From: Demequina oxidasica
Lineage (GTDB): Bacteria > Actinomycetota > Actinomycetes > Actinomycetales > Demequinaceae
Reading direction: 5' to 3'
Length of the DNA: 64,000 nucleotides
Assembly: GCF_000975115.1 (NCBI RefSeq)
Contig: NZ_BBRE01000001.1
Location: 1,256,211-1,320,210 of the forward strand
The notes under the pieces were generated by a model. That model was not told the DNA's origin and did no database searches. It saw nothing but the letters and a program-made list of their open reading frames with translations. Within the stretch, counting starts at the first letter, position 1. Every line of letters starts with the position of its first letter. The translations under genes and the position numbers were made by a program. This document shows, piece by piece, positions 25,001-34,486 of this stretch.

Positions 25001-26989
25001 GGCACCACTAATACGGTCGAGATCATCAATCAGTACGCGCTCGGCACTCTTACCATTGACAAGACTATTGCCGGCCCTGGAGCCACGAAGTTTGGTGCCG
25101 GCCCGTTCGTCTTCTCTGTACACTGCGTGTACGACCGACCCTTCCCCCTTACCGACATCGTCACATACGACGGCACGGTGAGTGTAGGCGGCAGTGACCC
25201 GCTGTCGACCAGCATCAGCGGAATCGTCACTGGCTCCGTTTGCACGGTCTCCGAAATTGACGCCGGGGGAGCGGACACCTGGTATCTCAATGGTGTCGAC
25301 GCGCAGACTGAGGTAGAGGTGACGATCGGCGACCCGGATCCCAATATCACCATCAACGCGCTGAACTACTTCGAAGACCTCGTCTCTCTTGACGTGAAGA
25401 AAATCGTGGACCCGGCGGCGCAGGACGCAGACGGCAACGTTCCCGACCTTGGTACGTTCCCCGTTGAGGTGGAGTGCATCTACCGTGAGAACACTCCGTA
25501 TGTGAAGGAAGTCCTGGCGACGGGTTACACCTCAAGCCCCATGCGTAAGGAACTCGCCAACCAGGAAGTTTGGACCCTTGAGGGTCTACCGAGCGGGAGT
25601 ACCTGCACGGCGACAGAGACCGACACCAAGGGAGCGGACAGCACGACGACGACCGCAACTAACGCCAATGAAACCGTCACGACCGACGCCACCGTGGCAT
25701 CGGTCACCTTGACCGAGAACGGTCCTCTGGGCGGGACGACCAACCACTTCATCTTTGAAAACAGCTTTGACGTGGGCTCACTCACGCTACGGAAGCTCAG
25801 GGACGGTCCCGGCGTTGAGGACCTTGGTGCGGGTCCGTTCACCTTCCACATCGAGTGCAGCCTGTTGACGCCGTTGCCGGTTCGATCGACGTATTCGGGC
25901 GACATAACGCTCACCGAAGAACCGTGGACGCAGACAATTGACGGAATCGTCGCCGGTTCGCTCTGCGCCATCACTGAGACCGATGTGGGGGGCGCGGACT
26001 ATGTCGAGTTCACGAACTCGCAAGGGGATCCCACCGAGGCACACGTGATCATTGGCGCGGATGCCGTGGTGACGGTGACGGCCACGAACTACTTCGAGCA
26101 ACTCGCCTCTTTAGAGGTAACCAAGACGGTCGCGGACAACGTGCAGTTGGCAGATGGGTCCTCGCCGAATCTGGGGCCGTTCCCGGTTCGCGTGCAGTGC
26201 GTGTACGGGGACGGGACGCTGCACAAGAAGACTGTCTACGCCGAGGGCTACAGTCAACTACGTCCCATGGATGTGGCGCTCTCGCCCGGCGAGACTGTGC
26301 TCTTTGAAGGACTGCCCGCGACGTCCGACTGCACGGTGACGGAACTTTCCAACGGCGGCGCGGTCGGTACCACGACCACAGTGACAACGGCGGACGTCGG
26401 TCCAGACACGACGGAGGGCGCGACGGCTGCTGTGGTTCTGACACCCGATGACCCAGACGTCACCAACACAGTGGAGTTCGTCAACGCCTACGCTGCGGGA
26501 TCGCTTGAGATCATCAAGCAGGTGACCGGTGACGGTGCGGAGTCGTTGGGCGATGGCCCCTTCAGTTTCCACATTGAGTGTGTGTTGGAGCGCGATGTGC
26601 TTGCGGACGCCACCACCTACACGGCGGACATCACTCTGGGGGGCGACCAGCCGCTGTCGACGACGATCGATGGCATCGTTGCGGGCTCCGAGTGCACCGT
26701 CACGGAGACGGATGCTGCCGGTGCGGATCAGACCACATTCCAACCTGGCGGCGGTGACGCGGACGAGGGCGCGATGGTGCAGATTGATGCCGATGCCACA
26801 GTCACGGTGACAGCGGTCAACCAGTTTGACCTACCGCCGACTCCCGGGCCGGACAACGGAGGCGGCGACCTGGCGGGGACCGGCTTCGACAACTGGGGCT
26901 TTGCGTGGCTGGGCGGTGCACTCGTACTCATCGGCGGTGTGCTACTGGTGGTCCGCCGCAAGCGCACGCCGGAGCATCGCGACCAGTGA
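19016..26989 (+). CDS. Giant cell-wall-anchored repeat protein (DUF11-like and DUF5979-like repeats, LAGTG sorting signal)
   Basis: A 2657-residue secreted protein. A signal peptide of about 36 residues (ending AGPAAAEEQ) is followed by roughly 1750 residues of acidic, Thr/Asp-rich beta-sandwich repeats of the DUF11 kind (blocks such as TVEPGDAFSYTIQVSC, VEKSPSGAQSPGSVIPYSMT and ITNTATVEG). Residues about 1792-2615 hold seven DUF5979-like domains, each beginning with a SLxxxKxVxG-type strand and containing LPxGxxCTVTE. The C-terminus has LAGTG (2619-2623), a hydrophobic helix (WLGGALVLIGGVLLVV) and RRKR, a sorting signal of the LAxTG class used by actinobacterial class E sortases. It is probably a stalk or adhesin. 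The AAGGGAG site supports ATG 19016. No sortase gene is in the window. Confidence 0.9.
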   Translation: MRSWSRLTKFRRWVSAAAIAALTMTGLAIVAGPAAAEEQAGLLITKSASVDTVEPGDAFSYTIQVSCIYSGSITPSGCVNATVSDVVPAQFSVTSVLVTNYSDYLYEPAGNDVSVVFTSAFLDPVDGIGMIGGSTATVTINVIADNLSYEDDAQDIENTATFSADNPNTPPASDTATVVPTVPLTLDTDVTKAFRPESGIASAGEPTTIDISALNTSDAGVDSLVVTEPADPTATPNPFDTLAFDSLTISQFPAGADTVQVDVYTAGGWVNGTPGPAAVIPGGVDPDDVRGVRVTFTSSTGTISPDPDGEAIVSIDVTQRDQGTIDGDITVPNTVQSDVSRDGMMASDTGDATYTILGNVPDVDATKTFDPQYVAHGGTSDATITAQNTWTDSVTDLSVVEPAVASGASVYDPGFSDAMTFEGFASAPVWPAGATGASITYYYADGTDETDSFAEGDLPPDPTGTGTVVRFSVDFTGDIDPGAEATVVPTLGTDPDDPAAVTEIVNTVTGTATAPSGATGTDDASDSFLAYLPHVDPVTDKTITPNTILGYSGEWVVLQLPSGPAPLPSDPNNPVSPYSTSNANTIVVQDPLPQSDTDDTPQQSDFWDAFNPTEISDTVVPADSSLQVNYWDGDAWVPLAGPIDGATTWSYDIAGEAPPAPEDIGGLQFVFTNPAPNGFQPGDTVQPNIVMDFDPTANVAFPATIENCSGASVSALGAAVSPGAEACDSVLVVDPDDPDGPGVGDIVDKQWQDQTIGARTRDEATARILWSTGGYSNADSVTLTDIPNPTSDTTDSVYDAFDLVRVNAITPATDQYIAYDAVQSVQLFNGTSWVEASNSPCGTTPAACAGQLPEIALTAAEQDSTLAVRLVFIESPNRVDDTDPLSPPVGSGVARSIDNTRPVDLTFQIRDYRRSDPTTAVTADEVYNVVDETGDVRNTVNATADFTDRDDISQYEFDDIVITYVPFDVSATKTWQGGPVGIPPTGTDEEDYPSTRVTLEATNDSLAYADTMRIADPAAFFDETSTGADANGSPFDYFNLTGFVSITPPDSADLDIPVDGVGDATTLVTVFRSGTIPLTGDIATALAWTKSDLANAIGVEVTYDGRIEPASTGTVVFDLQLRTEVRGTTEPVDDDDIDHIETNLAGANLDDDGMSQADLPFDTASAAVRLTEFVIGMTVEKGFAPIASDTPDPTGFVQTEPTNDEFVMTLTGFPVEGARATQMEIRDVDPTFWNVYEFVGFDPSFDFAQPIDRIKVDAVVDGTFVGDLGGALTVTNQDTIPGVADTAPALPTGVEAADVQGLVLTYTRDDGAQWENSEEPHQSIPIIVKRRDVMLTGDEPPTDLPGNLAAPDEADAGVSVNTIDGTVTSFLEVGGTPLTADSDPVDASVLYAHSPTSVTVEKSPSGAQSPGSVIPYSMTFTNDGPTPIYNPVFTDTLPYDADGSILLINPNDIALGVSPYGYTLTGTDPDPAEGAPLPTDPADVTVVEAIDDMPPTIEFSFAGDTALAPGQAYTITMNLIVRPGFPADRDITNTATVEGDRPFDECSGATQDPPADSCSNDTTINLSPGTAIRSGKLVKSDDDELGVMSTVADYTCVPGPDGFYAPPCVPITKPGGTDTWRLALENTGTVNITQLVAVDTLPTPGDTGAINPVQRGSAWTPELLNELPTVAGPGGTYALYGTTDAQPCTDDLTPLSSSCPAGSWTELELSSDLVGLTGLKLEVTFAQSTPLEPGEYVTVDIRTVAPAISPTDGPDTIAWNSVATGGVAQGDTELLPTEGNKVGVALATGPISIEKTVSGDAAGQYAPTTFDVQLVCTSAGDEVYREDYTLTANTPVTVNDLPWGAECEIEEGDNGQWSSTSQTAIVGRDTDPVGEVTLDNDYEYASLDVSKSVVGDGGASWTDPADAGPFLVFVQCQYLGEAVFADGYSASVPMTALLRDSDVLSLENLPAGADCTVTEITAQGADSTTVVATTADGSSTQDGQTTPISLTPDDPGTTNTVEIINQYALGTLTIDKTIAGPGATKFGAGPFVFSVHCVYDRPFPLTDIVTYDGTVSVGGSDPLSTSISGIVTGSVCTVSEIDAGGADTWYLNGVDAQTEVEVTIGDPDPNITINALNYFEDLVSLDVKKIVDPAAQDADGNVPDLGTFPVEVECIYRENTPYVKEVLATGYTSSPMRKELANQEVWTLEGLPSGSTCTATETDTKGADSTTTTATNANETVTTDATVASVTLTENGPLGGTTNHFIFENSFDVGSLTLRKLRDGPGVEDLGAGPFTFHIECSLLTPLPVRSTYSGDITLTEEPWTQTIDGIVAGSLCAITETDVGGADYVEFTNSQGDPTEAHVIIGADAVVTVTATNYFEQLASLEVTKTVADNVQLADGSSPNLGPFPVRVQCVYGDGTLHKKTVYAEGYSQLRPMDVALSPGETVLFEGLPATSDCTVTELSNGGAVGTTTTVTTADVGPDTTEGATAAVVLTPDDPDVTNTVEFVNAYAAGSLEIIKQVTGDGAESLGDGPFSFHIECVLERDVLADATTYTADITLGGDQPLSTTIDGIVAGSECTVTETDAAGADQTTFQPGGGDADEGAMVQIDADATVTVTAVNQFDLPPTPGPDNGGGDLAGTGFDNWGFAWLGGALVLIGGVLLVVRRKRTPEHRDQ
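24389..26829 (+). repeat. Seven tandem DUF5979-like domains, six of them as three alternating A-B pairs
   Basis: Protein-level repeat units start at residues 1792, 1886, 2009, 2122, 2253, 2363 and 2494. After the first unit they alternate: type A (1886, 2122, 2363; 113-131 residues, with GYS/GYT, ADSTT- or GTTTT-like runs and a TNxxxFxNxY end) and type B (2009, 2253, 2494; with GAGPF-F-H/VxC, IDGIVAGSxC, GGAD and an N-Y/QF end). The A-B pair of about 240 residues is the duplicated unit. Confidence 0.8.
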
Positions 26990-26996
26990 CTGCGTA

Positions 26997-27032
26997 GGTG
27001 AGGGTCACGTCCAGGCGGACGCGACCCTCACC
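26997..27032. terminator. Strong bidirectional hairpin between convergent genes
   Basis: GGTGAGGGTC pairs with GACCCTCACC, and inside it CGTCC pairs with GGACG around an AGGC loop, with one A/C mismatch. No clear U-tract follows on either strand. It separates the giant protein gene from pgm, which read towards each other. Confidence 0.6.
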
Positions 27033-27061
27033 GAGCAGCAAGCGATGGAGATTTGGGGCAG

Positions 27062-28738
<1,677 letters not shown>

Positions 28739-28868
28739 GGCTCTACTCTTCCACCTCAGCGCCCACTGCGGCAATGGCACGGGCACTTTGGTTACACCGC
28801 GCCTGAAAAAAGGTCACGAAAGTGCAAGGAAGAGGCAAAATCGGAGTTGACCTGGCATCGGCGCTCGC

Positions 28869-28874
28869 TAGGCT
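28869..28874 (+). promoter_or_regulatory. -10 element TAGGCT (leaderless) of glycosyltransferase-pheA operon
   Basis: TAGGCT followed by six bases and the GTG start at 28881. Confidence 0.55.
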
Positions 28875-28880
28875 GAGCAC

Positions 28881-29966
28881 GTGGAAGAATCCGTCGAGCC
28901 CGATGCTCCCCTTGGTGCCGTCGACGGCGCGGCTCCGAGCGCTGCGGCTAAGCGCCGCCGCAGGAACACGAATGCTCAGGCCAAGTCCGCCACCGCACCG
29001 CCTGAGACTCTTGTCGCGGCATTGATTATTGCCCATGACCAGGCCCGACGCATCGCGGCCACGGTCCGCGCCGCCCGGGCAATTCCCGGAGTCGACCTAG
29101 TCCTCGTCGTAGACGATGGCTCGACAGATAACACCCAGGACCTCGCACGCAAGGCCGGTGCCGTGGTGGTGCGCCACTCGCATCATCGCGGACGTGCCGA
29201 GGCGGCGCAGACGGGGGCATCAGTCATCGCCATGCGCGACGAGCCCGGTGCCCCACCCCGTGCCATCTTGCTGTTGGACGGCGCGCTCGGGAACTACGCG
29301 ATTGGGGCCGCGCAGCTGGTTCCAGCGGTCACCGAGTCCGTCGCGGACCTCGCGATTGGATTGACCGTGGGGGGGAACACGGCAGCAGGGGTTTCCTCGG
29401 CCGCCGCACGTAAGGCGATCGAACGGGCCTCACACTGGGTACCGCGTCAGCCGCTGAGCCGCATCCGCTGTATGACCCGTGAGGCACTCGAGGCCGCCTT
29501 GCCGCTGGCTCGTGGCGACGGTCTCGAAGTCGGGATGACGTTGGACGTCCTGCACGCAGGGCTCCTGGTTTCCGAGGTGGAGTGCGAGATCCGGCACAAG
29601 CCCATTCGCAAGGCAAAGCGAACCCCCACCCAACGCCTCAAACGACTGCGCGACGTGCAGATGGCGATCGGCGCGCGACGTGCGCGCGCGATGGTGTCGA
29701 CCACTACCGGGGCCGTCGTCAACGCGCTGCCCTTCGGTGGCTCCACCGAGATACCGACCCGCTCCGCGGAAGCCAAGGAGCCCGCTGAGTCGAACGATCC
29801 CGCCTTGAACGCGATGCCAGCCGAGCCTGCCGCCCCCGCATCGGCCGGCAAGCCCGCACCAAAGAGGGTCGCCCCCAAGAAGAAGCGCGCGACTTCCACG
29901 CCAGTGGGCGGGACCAAGGCTGCCGCAACGAAGAAGCCGCCCGCTGCCTCAAAGGACTCCAAGTGA
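28881..29966 (+). CDS. Family 2-like glycosyltransferase with basic C-terminal tail
   Basis: A 361-residue GT-A-fold protein. After a basic leader (AKRRRRNTNAQAK) come the GT2 opening strands VAALIIAHDQARRIAATV and VLVVDDGSTDNTQDLARKAG with the nucleotide-binding DDGS, then LLLDGALGN in the place of the usual DxD strand, so the metal-binding DxD is not intact (LDGAL). The last 90 residues are Ala/Pro/Lys-rich (PKRVAPKKKRATS) and probably disordered or nucleic-acid/membrane associated. GTG 28881 has TAGGCT six bases upstream. Its stop overlaps the start of pheA by 4 bases. Acceptor unknown; a role in cell-envelope glycosylation is a guess. Confidence 0.75.
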   Translation: MEESVEPDAPLGAVDGAAPSAAAKRRRRNTNAQAKSATAPPETLVAALIIAHDQARRIAATVRAARAIPGVDLVLVVDDGSTDNTQDLARKAGAVVVRHSHHRGRAEAAQTGASVIAMRDEPGAPPRAILLLDGALGNYAIGAAQLVPAVTESVADLAIGLTVGGNTAAGVSSAAARKAIERASHWVPRQPLSRIRCMTREALEAALPLARGDGLEVGMTLDVLHAGLLVSEVECEIRHKPIRKAKRTPTQRLKRLRDVQMAIGARRARAMVSTTTGAVVNALPFGGSTEIPTRSAEAKEPAESNDPALNAMPAEPAAPASAGKPAPKRVAPKKKRATSTPVGGTKAAATKKPPAASKDSK

Positions 29967-30910
29967 CCGCTCTGCCCCGATACGCGTACCTGGGCCCCGC
30001 GGGGACCTTCACCGAACTCGCGCTTCGCCGGATCGTTGGCGACAGCCCGGTCGAGGATGTGCCGTGCGTGGACGTGCTCACGGCGCTCGGCTCGGTGCGA
30101 GACGGCAGCGCCGACTTTGCGGTGGTCGCGATTGAGAACACGGTAGAGGGCGGCGTGACTGCAACGCTGGACACCCTCGCGGCCGGATCGTCGCTGGTGA
30201 TCCTCGGTGAGGTGGTGCTGCCCGTCGAGTTCGAGTTGGTTGCACGCCAAGGGACCGGCCTGAGCGACATCACGCGAATCGGCTGCCACTCACACGCGTG
30301 GGCTCAGTGCCGTAGATGGGCGCATGCCGAGCTGCCAGACGTGAGCCTCGTCGCCGCGTCGTCCAATGCCGCGGGGCCGACGCTCCTCGCGGACCCCGCC
30401 CTCTCGCTCGAGGACGTGGGCTTCGAGGCCGCACTCGCTCCTCCCGGCTCTGCCGAACTTTTTGGCCTCGAGTTGCTCGCGGAACACGTCGCTGACAATC
30501 CGCACGCCGCGACTCGCTTTGTGCGGGTGGGCCGGCCTGGGGCGGTACCCGAGCCCACTGGAGCGGACAAGACCACGCTCGTGGTGCATCTGCCGACGGA
30601 ACGCGCGGGGGCATTGCTTGAGATGCTTGAGCAGTTTGCCGCCCGTGGCGTGAACCTTTCTCGCATCGAATCGCGACCCATAGGCGACCGCCCAGGTGAG
30701 TACTCGTTCTCGATTGATGCGCTCGGTCACGTGGCTGAGGCGCGCATGGCGGAGGTGCTGATCGGCCTCAAGCGCACGTGTCCGCACGTGGTGTTCCTGG
30801 GGTCGTACCCCGCCGTCAACTCGCCGCAGACGCCCATAGTTCCGGGCACGTCGAATGCCGACTTTGAGTCCGCCCGCGACTGGGTGCGGGGCCTACGGTC
30901 GGCCGACTAG
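29963..30910 (+). CDS. pheA: Prephenate dehydratase
   Basis: A 315-residue monofunctional prephenate dehydratase, converting prephenate to phenylpyruvate in phenylalanine synthesis. The catalytic domain (about 5-185) has YLGPAGTFTELALRR, VAIENTVEGGVTATLD and a substrate-binding region around GCHSHAWAQC. The ACT domain (about 200-280) has the phenylalanine-sensing ESRPIGDRPGEYSFSIDALG. In most dehydratases a Thr-Arg-Phe motif precedes the ACT domain; here it is ATRFVRVG, intact. The GTG start overlaps the upstream glycosyltransferase stop (GTGA). Feedback inhibition by phenylalanine is expected from the ACT domain. Confidence 0.92.
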   Translation: MTALPRYAYLGPAGTFTELALRRIVGDSPVEDVPCVDVLTALGSVRDGSADFAVVAIENTVEGGVTATLDTLAAGSSLVILGEVVLPVEFELVARQGTGLSDITRIGCHSHAWAQCRRWAHAELPDVSLVAASSNAAGPTLLADPALSLEDVGFEAALAPPGSAELFGLELLAEHVADNPHAATRFVRVGRPGAVPEPTGADKTTLVVHLPTERAGALLEMLEQFAARGVNLSRIESRPIGDRPGEYSFSIDALGHVAEARMAEVLIGLKRTCPHVVFLGSYPAVNSPQTPIVPGTSNADFESARDWVRGLRSAD

Positions 30911-30933
30911 GCCCCGCGCTCACTCAAATGTTG

Positions 30934-32241
30934 CTAGTCGTCCTTTGCGGCTGAAGTAGCAGCCTCTTCCGGCGCGGGCACCGCCGGCAGCGGCACGCCG
31001 GGATCTGTGGCGAGCACGGCATCGGCGCTGGCAATGGCCGCGGCATTGACGTCTTCGGTGTCCGCCAAGACGGCGTCGCCGGCACCGTCCGACACCTTGT
31101 CGCCCATGGGCACGCGCATCTTGAGGGCGCCTCGCGCTACCTCCGCGTGAATGCCGGTGGCGCGGCCAAGTGTCTCCCCATCCACCTGAATCTTCTGAGG
31201 ATGCTTCATCTGAATCTCTACTGACTTGCCGCGCACGTGGTCAATGCGCGACGTGCGCCAAGCCTTCATCGCGTCGGGCTGCTTGAGGCCGGCACCTTGC
31301 GCCATGACGGTGCCAAACAGGTCCGTCCAGCCCACCACGCCAGCACGGGCGTCGAGGGTTGCGACGTCGAGCGTACCGTCGGTAACTGACGCGTCCGGGA
31401 TGAGGCGGATGCCACCGGGGAGGCTACCCACGTTCGCGACCAACACGGTGCGCATGTGACTTGTGACGGCGGGGGAGCCGTCGACGGAAACTGAGGCCTC
31501 CATGCGCTTCTCGCCTACATGACGGATGGCGGCAAGGAAGTACGCGAACCAACCCAACTTGCGCTTCATCTTGTCGTCCGCGCCGGCGACCATCTCCGCG
31601 TCAAATCCGGCGCCGGCGATCACCAGGCAGATGTGCTTATCGCGGTCAGTGTGACCGCGGTGGGCGCGTTCCACGTGCAGCCACACCACATCGATCGCTG
31701 TCTCCTCGCCATCAAGAATTGCGCGCAGGAGCGCGGGGGAGTCTCCAAGGGGGAGCTCAAGGTTGCGCGCGAACAGATTGCCAGTACCCATGGGCAGGAT
31801 GCCCATCGCCGTGTCGGTCCCCGCCACGGCTGCCGCGACAGCTCGCACGGTGCCGTCTCCGCCCACGGCGACCACGACATCGGCGCCGGACTCAATTGCC
31901 TCACGCGCCTGACCCTCGCCGGGATCCTCCACCGTGGTGAAGTACCACAAGGGTTCCGGCATATAGCGGATCGAGCACGCACGCATCGACAGTTCGCGCA
32001 GTTCGGAGATGCCGTCCTTGGTGGGGTTTGCGATGAAGGCGATGCGCTCGCGGCGCCCAGAGGCAGCGCCCACGCGCCCGAGTTCGTGTCCACGACGCGA
32101 CTTGATGCGAAGCAGTTTGCGCCAGATGTTGGGTACCGCGACGGGGTCGCGCCGGCCAATATGGCGGGTTGTCGTCACTCCGATCACCAGCGCCAAGAGT
32201 CCCACAAACAGCGCAACTGAACTGAGGACTATTGCAAGCAT
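30934..32241 (-). CDS. Diacylglycerol/lipid kinase family protein (YegS/DagK type), membrane anchored
   Basis: A 435-residue lipid kinase. An N-terminal hydrophobic helix ([20 protein letters not shown]) anchors it; the catalytic domain has [12 protein letters not shown], the nucleotide loop [30 protein letters not shown] and the beta-sandwich domain with ITSG-like [14 protein letters not shown] and [17 protein letters not shown]. The last 70 residues are Ala/Asp-rich and probably disordered. Family members phosphorylate diacylglycerol or related lipids. TAGGCT is six bases before ATG 32241, and a 37-base gap separates it from the divergent serS start. The substrate is inferred. Confidence 0.87.
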   Translation of the reverse strand: MLAIVLSSVALFVGLLALVIGVTTTRHIGRRDPVAVPNIWRKLLRIKSRRGHELGRVGAASGRRERIAFIANPTKDGISELRELSMRACSIRYMPEPLWYFTTVEDPGEGQAREAIESGADVVVAVGGDGTVRAVAAAVAGTDTAMGILPMGTGNLFARNLELPLGDSPALLRAILDGEETAIDVVWLHVERAHRGHTDRDKHICLVIAGAGFDAEMVAGADDKMKRKLGWFAYFLAAIRHVGEKRMEASVSVDGSPAVTSHMRTVLVANVGSLPGGIRLIPDASVTDGTLDVATLDARAGVVGWTDLFGTVMAQGAGLKQPDAMKAWRTSRIDHVRGKSVEIQMKHPQKIQVDGETLGRATGIHAEVARGALKMRVPMGDKVSDGAGDAVLADTEDVNAAAIASADAVLATDPGVPLPAVPAPEEAATSAAKDD

Positions 32242-32247
32242 TCCTAC

Positions 32248-32253
32248 AGCCTA
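32248..32253 (-). promoter_or_regulatory. -10 element TAGGCT of lipid kinase gene (leaderless)
   Basis: TAGGCT on the minus strand, six bases from ATG 32241, in the short divergent region shared with serS. Confidence 0.55.
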
Positions 32254-32265
32254 TTGCCCCGACGT

Positions 32266-32271
32266 TAGACT
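32266..32271 (+). promoter_or_regulatory. -10 element TAGACT of serS
   Basis: TAGACT with seven bases to ATG 32279; only 12 bases separate it from the oppositely oriented -10 of the lipid kinase gene. Confidence 0.5.
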
Positions 32272-32278
32272 TACCTGC

Positions 32279-33550
32279 ATGATCGACCTGAAACTGCTCC
32301 GCAATGACCCCGATACCGTGCGTGCCAGCCAGGTCTCTCGCGGGGAGGACCCCGCGGTGGTGGACCAGGTGCTCGCCGCTGACGCCGAGCACCGCGCCTC
32401 GCTCGCCTCCTTCGAGGCTAAGCGCGCCGAGCAGAAGTCACTGGGCAAGGCCGTGGCTCAGGCCAAGGGCGAAGAGAAGCAAGCCGTGCTCGCGAAGGCG
32501 AAGGCGCTCGCCGGCGAGGTTAAAGAACTTCAGGCATCGGCCGATTCCGCGGCGGCCCGCGCGGTCGAACTCGCCAGGTCGCTGGGCAACCTTCCCGAGG
32601 ACGGCGTGCCGAGCGGTGGCGAGGAGAACTTCACCGTGTTGCGTCACGAGGGTACTCCACGTGACTTTGCTGCGGACGGCATCGAGGTACAGGACCACCT
32701 CGCCATTGGCGAGGGTCTCAAGGCCATTGACATGGAGCGCGGCGCCAAGGTTTCCGGGTCGCGATTCTACTTCCTGACCGGGATTGGTGCGCGCCTCGAG
32801 CTCGCTATTCTCAACGCTGCCATGGCGGCGGCTCAGGACGCGGGCTTCAGCCCCATGATCACGCCCACGCTGGTACGCCCCGAGACCATGGCCGGCACAG
32901 GATTCCTGGGCAACCACGCCGACGAGATCTACTACCTCGAAAAGGACGACCTCTACCTGGTGGGCACGTCCGAGGTTGCGCTCGCGGGCTACCACTCGGA
33001 CGAGATCCTCGACCTCGAGGACGGGCCGCTACGCTACGCCGGCTGGAGCACCTGCTACCGCCGCGAGGCCGGGTCCACGGGACGGGACACGCGCGGCATC
33101 ATCCGCGTGCACCAGTTCCAGAAGATCGAGATGTTCAGCTACGTGACGGCGGCCGATGCCGCGGCGGAGCACGCGCGCTTCCTCGCCATCGAGGAGGCCA
33201 TGTTGCAGGCTCTCGAACTTCCGTACCGCGTGATTGACACGGCCGCGGGTGACCTGGGCCAGAGCGCGGCGCGCAAGTTTGACTGCGAGGCGTGGCTACC
33301 CAGCCAGGAGCGCTGGATGGAGGTCACCTCGACCTCGAACTGCACTACTTACCAGGCGCGTCGTTTGGCAATCCGCGAACGCGGTGAGCACGGAACCGAG
33401 GCTGTTGCCACTGTGAACGGCACGATCGGAACCACGCGCTGGATTGTCGCGCTGCTGGAGAACCACCAGCGGGCGGACGGCTCGGTCTATGTGCCGCCCG
33501 TGCTTCGCCCCTACCTTGGCGGCCTCGAGGTGCTCGACCCGGTCAAGTGA
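32279..33550 (+). CDS. serS: Seryl-tRNA synthetase
   Basis: A 423-residue class II aminoacyl-tRNA synthetase that charges tRNA-Ser. Residues about 1-110 form the tRNA-binding coiled coil ([17 protein letters not shown], then a Lys/Glu/Ala-rich antiparallel pair). The catalytic core has [16 protein letters not shown], motif 2 [20 protein letters not shown] and motif 3 [20 protein letters not shown]. The start is ATG 32279, matching other bacterial SerRS N-termini (MIDLKLLR); the longer frame from 32009 is antisense to the lipid kinase. It is followed by HAD phosphatases with a 4-base overlap. Two tRNA-Ser genes occur 13 kb downstream. Confidence 0.96.
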   Translation: MIDLKLLRNDPDTVRASQVSRGEDPAVVDQVLAADAEHRASLASFEAKRAEQKSLGKAVAQAKGEEKQAVLAKAKALAGEVKELQASADSAAARAVELARSLGNLPEDGVPSGGEENFTVLRHEGTPRDFAADGIEVQDHLAIGEGLKAIDMERGAKVSGSRFYFLTGIGARLELAILNAAMAAAQDAGFSPMITPTLVRPETMAGTGFLGNHADEIYYLEKDDLYLVGTSEVALAGYHSDEILDLEDGPLRYAGWSTCYRREAGSTGRDTRGIIRVHQFQKIEMFSYVTAADAAAEHARFLAIEEAMLQALELPYRVIDTAAGDLGQSAARKFDCEAWLPSQERWMEVTSTSNCTTYQARRLAIRERGEHGTEAVATVNGTIGTTRWIVALLENHQRADGSVYVPPVLRPYLGGLEVLDPVK

Positions 33551-34419
33551 CTAGCACCTCGTTCGGAGTTGCCTTAGCGCTCGATCCTTCGCGGCCGGTC
33601 ATGGTCGCGCTCGACATCGACGACACGTGCGCGTCGGCAGAGTTGCGGATGCCTGGCACCGTTAGCCCGGTGGTAGCCGCGGCGCTCGAGCGTGCCCGCG
33701 CAGCCGGACTACACGTCGTGTTCGCCACCGGTCGCCAAGTCACCTCCGCGATGCAGCTCGCGCGCCAAGAGCGCTGGGGCGAGGTGGACATGGTCTGCTC
33801 CAATGGGGCCGTCACCATACGCACATCACCCGATGGTCAGGACTTCGAGGTGGTGGCGCGCGAGTCATTCGACGCCCGTGCGACGATCGCGGCTCTGCTC
33901 GCCGCGCACCCCGACATTTGCTACGGCGTGGAAGACATTGGCGTGGGCTACGCGATCGGTGCGCCGTTCGCCGAGGGCTCAGTGTCCGGAAGCCATCGGC
34001 CGCTGACGGACGCCGATGCCGCCGACGCCTCCGCGCTCATGGTGAGCTGCGCATCGGCGCGGGGAAAGCATCTCCAATCCGCCGTTGAGCACCTGGACAT
34101 CCAGCCCCACGCCTACACGGAACTGGGTGTCGGTTGGATGGACGTGGCCGCACCCGGCGTCACCAAGGCGTACGCGCTCGAGTCGTTGCGGCTCAAGTAC
34201 AGCGTGCCAGCGGTCAACACCGTGGCAGTGGGGGACGGAGTCAACGACTTCCCGATGTTCGAGTGGGCGGGCACTTCGGTGGCCATGGGCCAGGCGGACG
34301 ATGCCGTGAAGGCTCAGGCGGACGTGGTCACCGGGTCGATAGCCGAGGACGGCGTGGCGACCGTGCTAGACGCTGTGCTCGAGGCGCTAGGTTCGGCTCG
34401 TGAGTCGTGCTCGACCTAA
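33547..34419 (+). CDS. HAD-superfamily (Cof-like) hydrolase 1
   Basis: A 290-residue C2-capped HAD phosphatase. Motif I is [11 protein letters not shown] (nucleophile Asp in DxDxT), motif II FATGR, motif III the Lys of GVTKAYALE and motif [17 protein letters not shown]. Cof-type enzymes dephosphorylate sugar phosphates or nucleotides. In motif I the usual Gly after the second Asp (DxDGT) is Asp. The GTG start overlaps the serS stop by 4 bases. Serine-synthetase/HAD pairing is recurrent in actinobacteria as I recall; the substrate is unknown. Confidence 0.86.
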   Translation: MTSTSFGVALALDPSRPVMVALDIDDTCASAELRMPGTVSPVVAAALERARAAGLHVVFATGRQVTSAMQLARQERWGEVDMVCSNGAVTIRTSPDGQDFEVVARESFDARATIAALLAAHPDICYGVEDIGVGYAIGAPFAEGSVSGSHRPLTDADAADASALMVSCASARGKHLQSAVEHLDIQPHAYTELGVGWMDVAAPGVTKAYALESLRLKYSVPAVNTVAVGDGVNDFPMFEWAGTSVAMGQADDAVKAQADVVTGSIAEDGVATVLDAVLEALGSARESCST

Positions 34420-34474
34420 GGCGTGTTTACCCAAGCGTCACGTGGTGGTGTTTCCGCGCGTCAGGGCCGCGTCG

Positions 34475-34480
34475 TAAAGT
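34475..34480 (+). promoter_or_regulatory. -10 element TAAAGT (leaderless)
   Basis: TAAAGT followed by six bases and ATG 34487 of the second HAD gene. Confidence 0.55.
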
Positions 34481-34486
34481 CGAGGC

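Noticed and set aside
24389..26829. Possible CRISPR-like direct repeats
   Set aside because: The repeats are degenerate at DNA level and 330-390 bases long, in frame; they are protein domains, not CRISPR.
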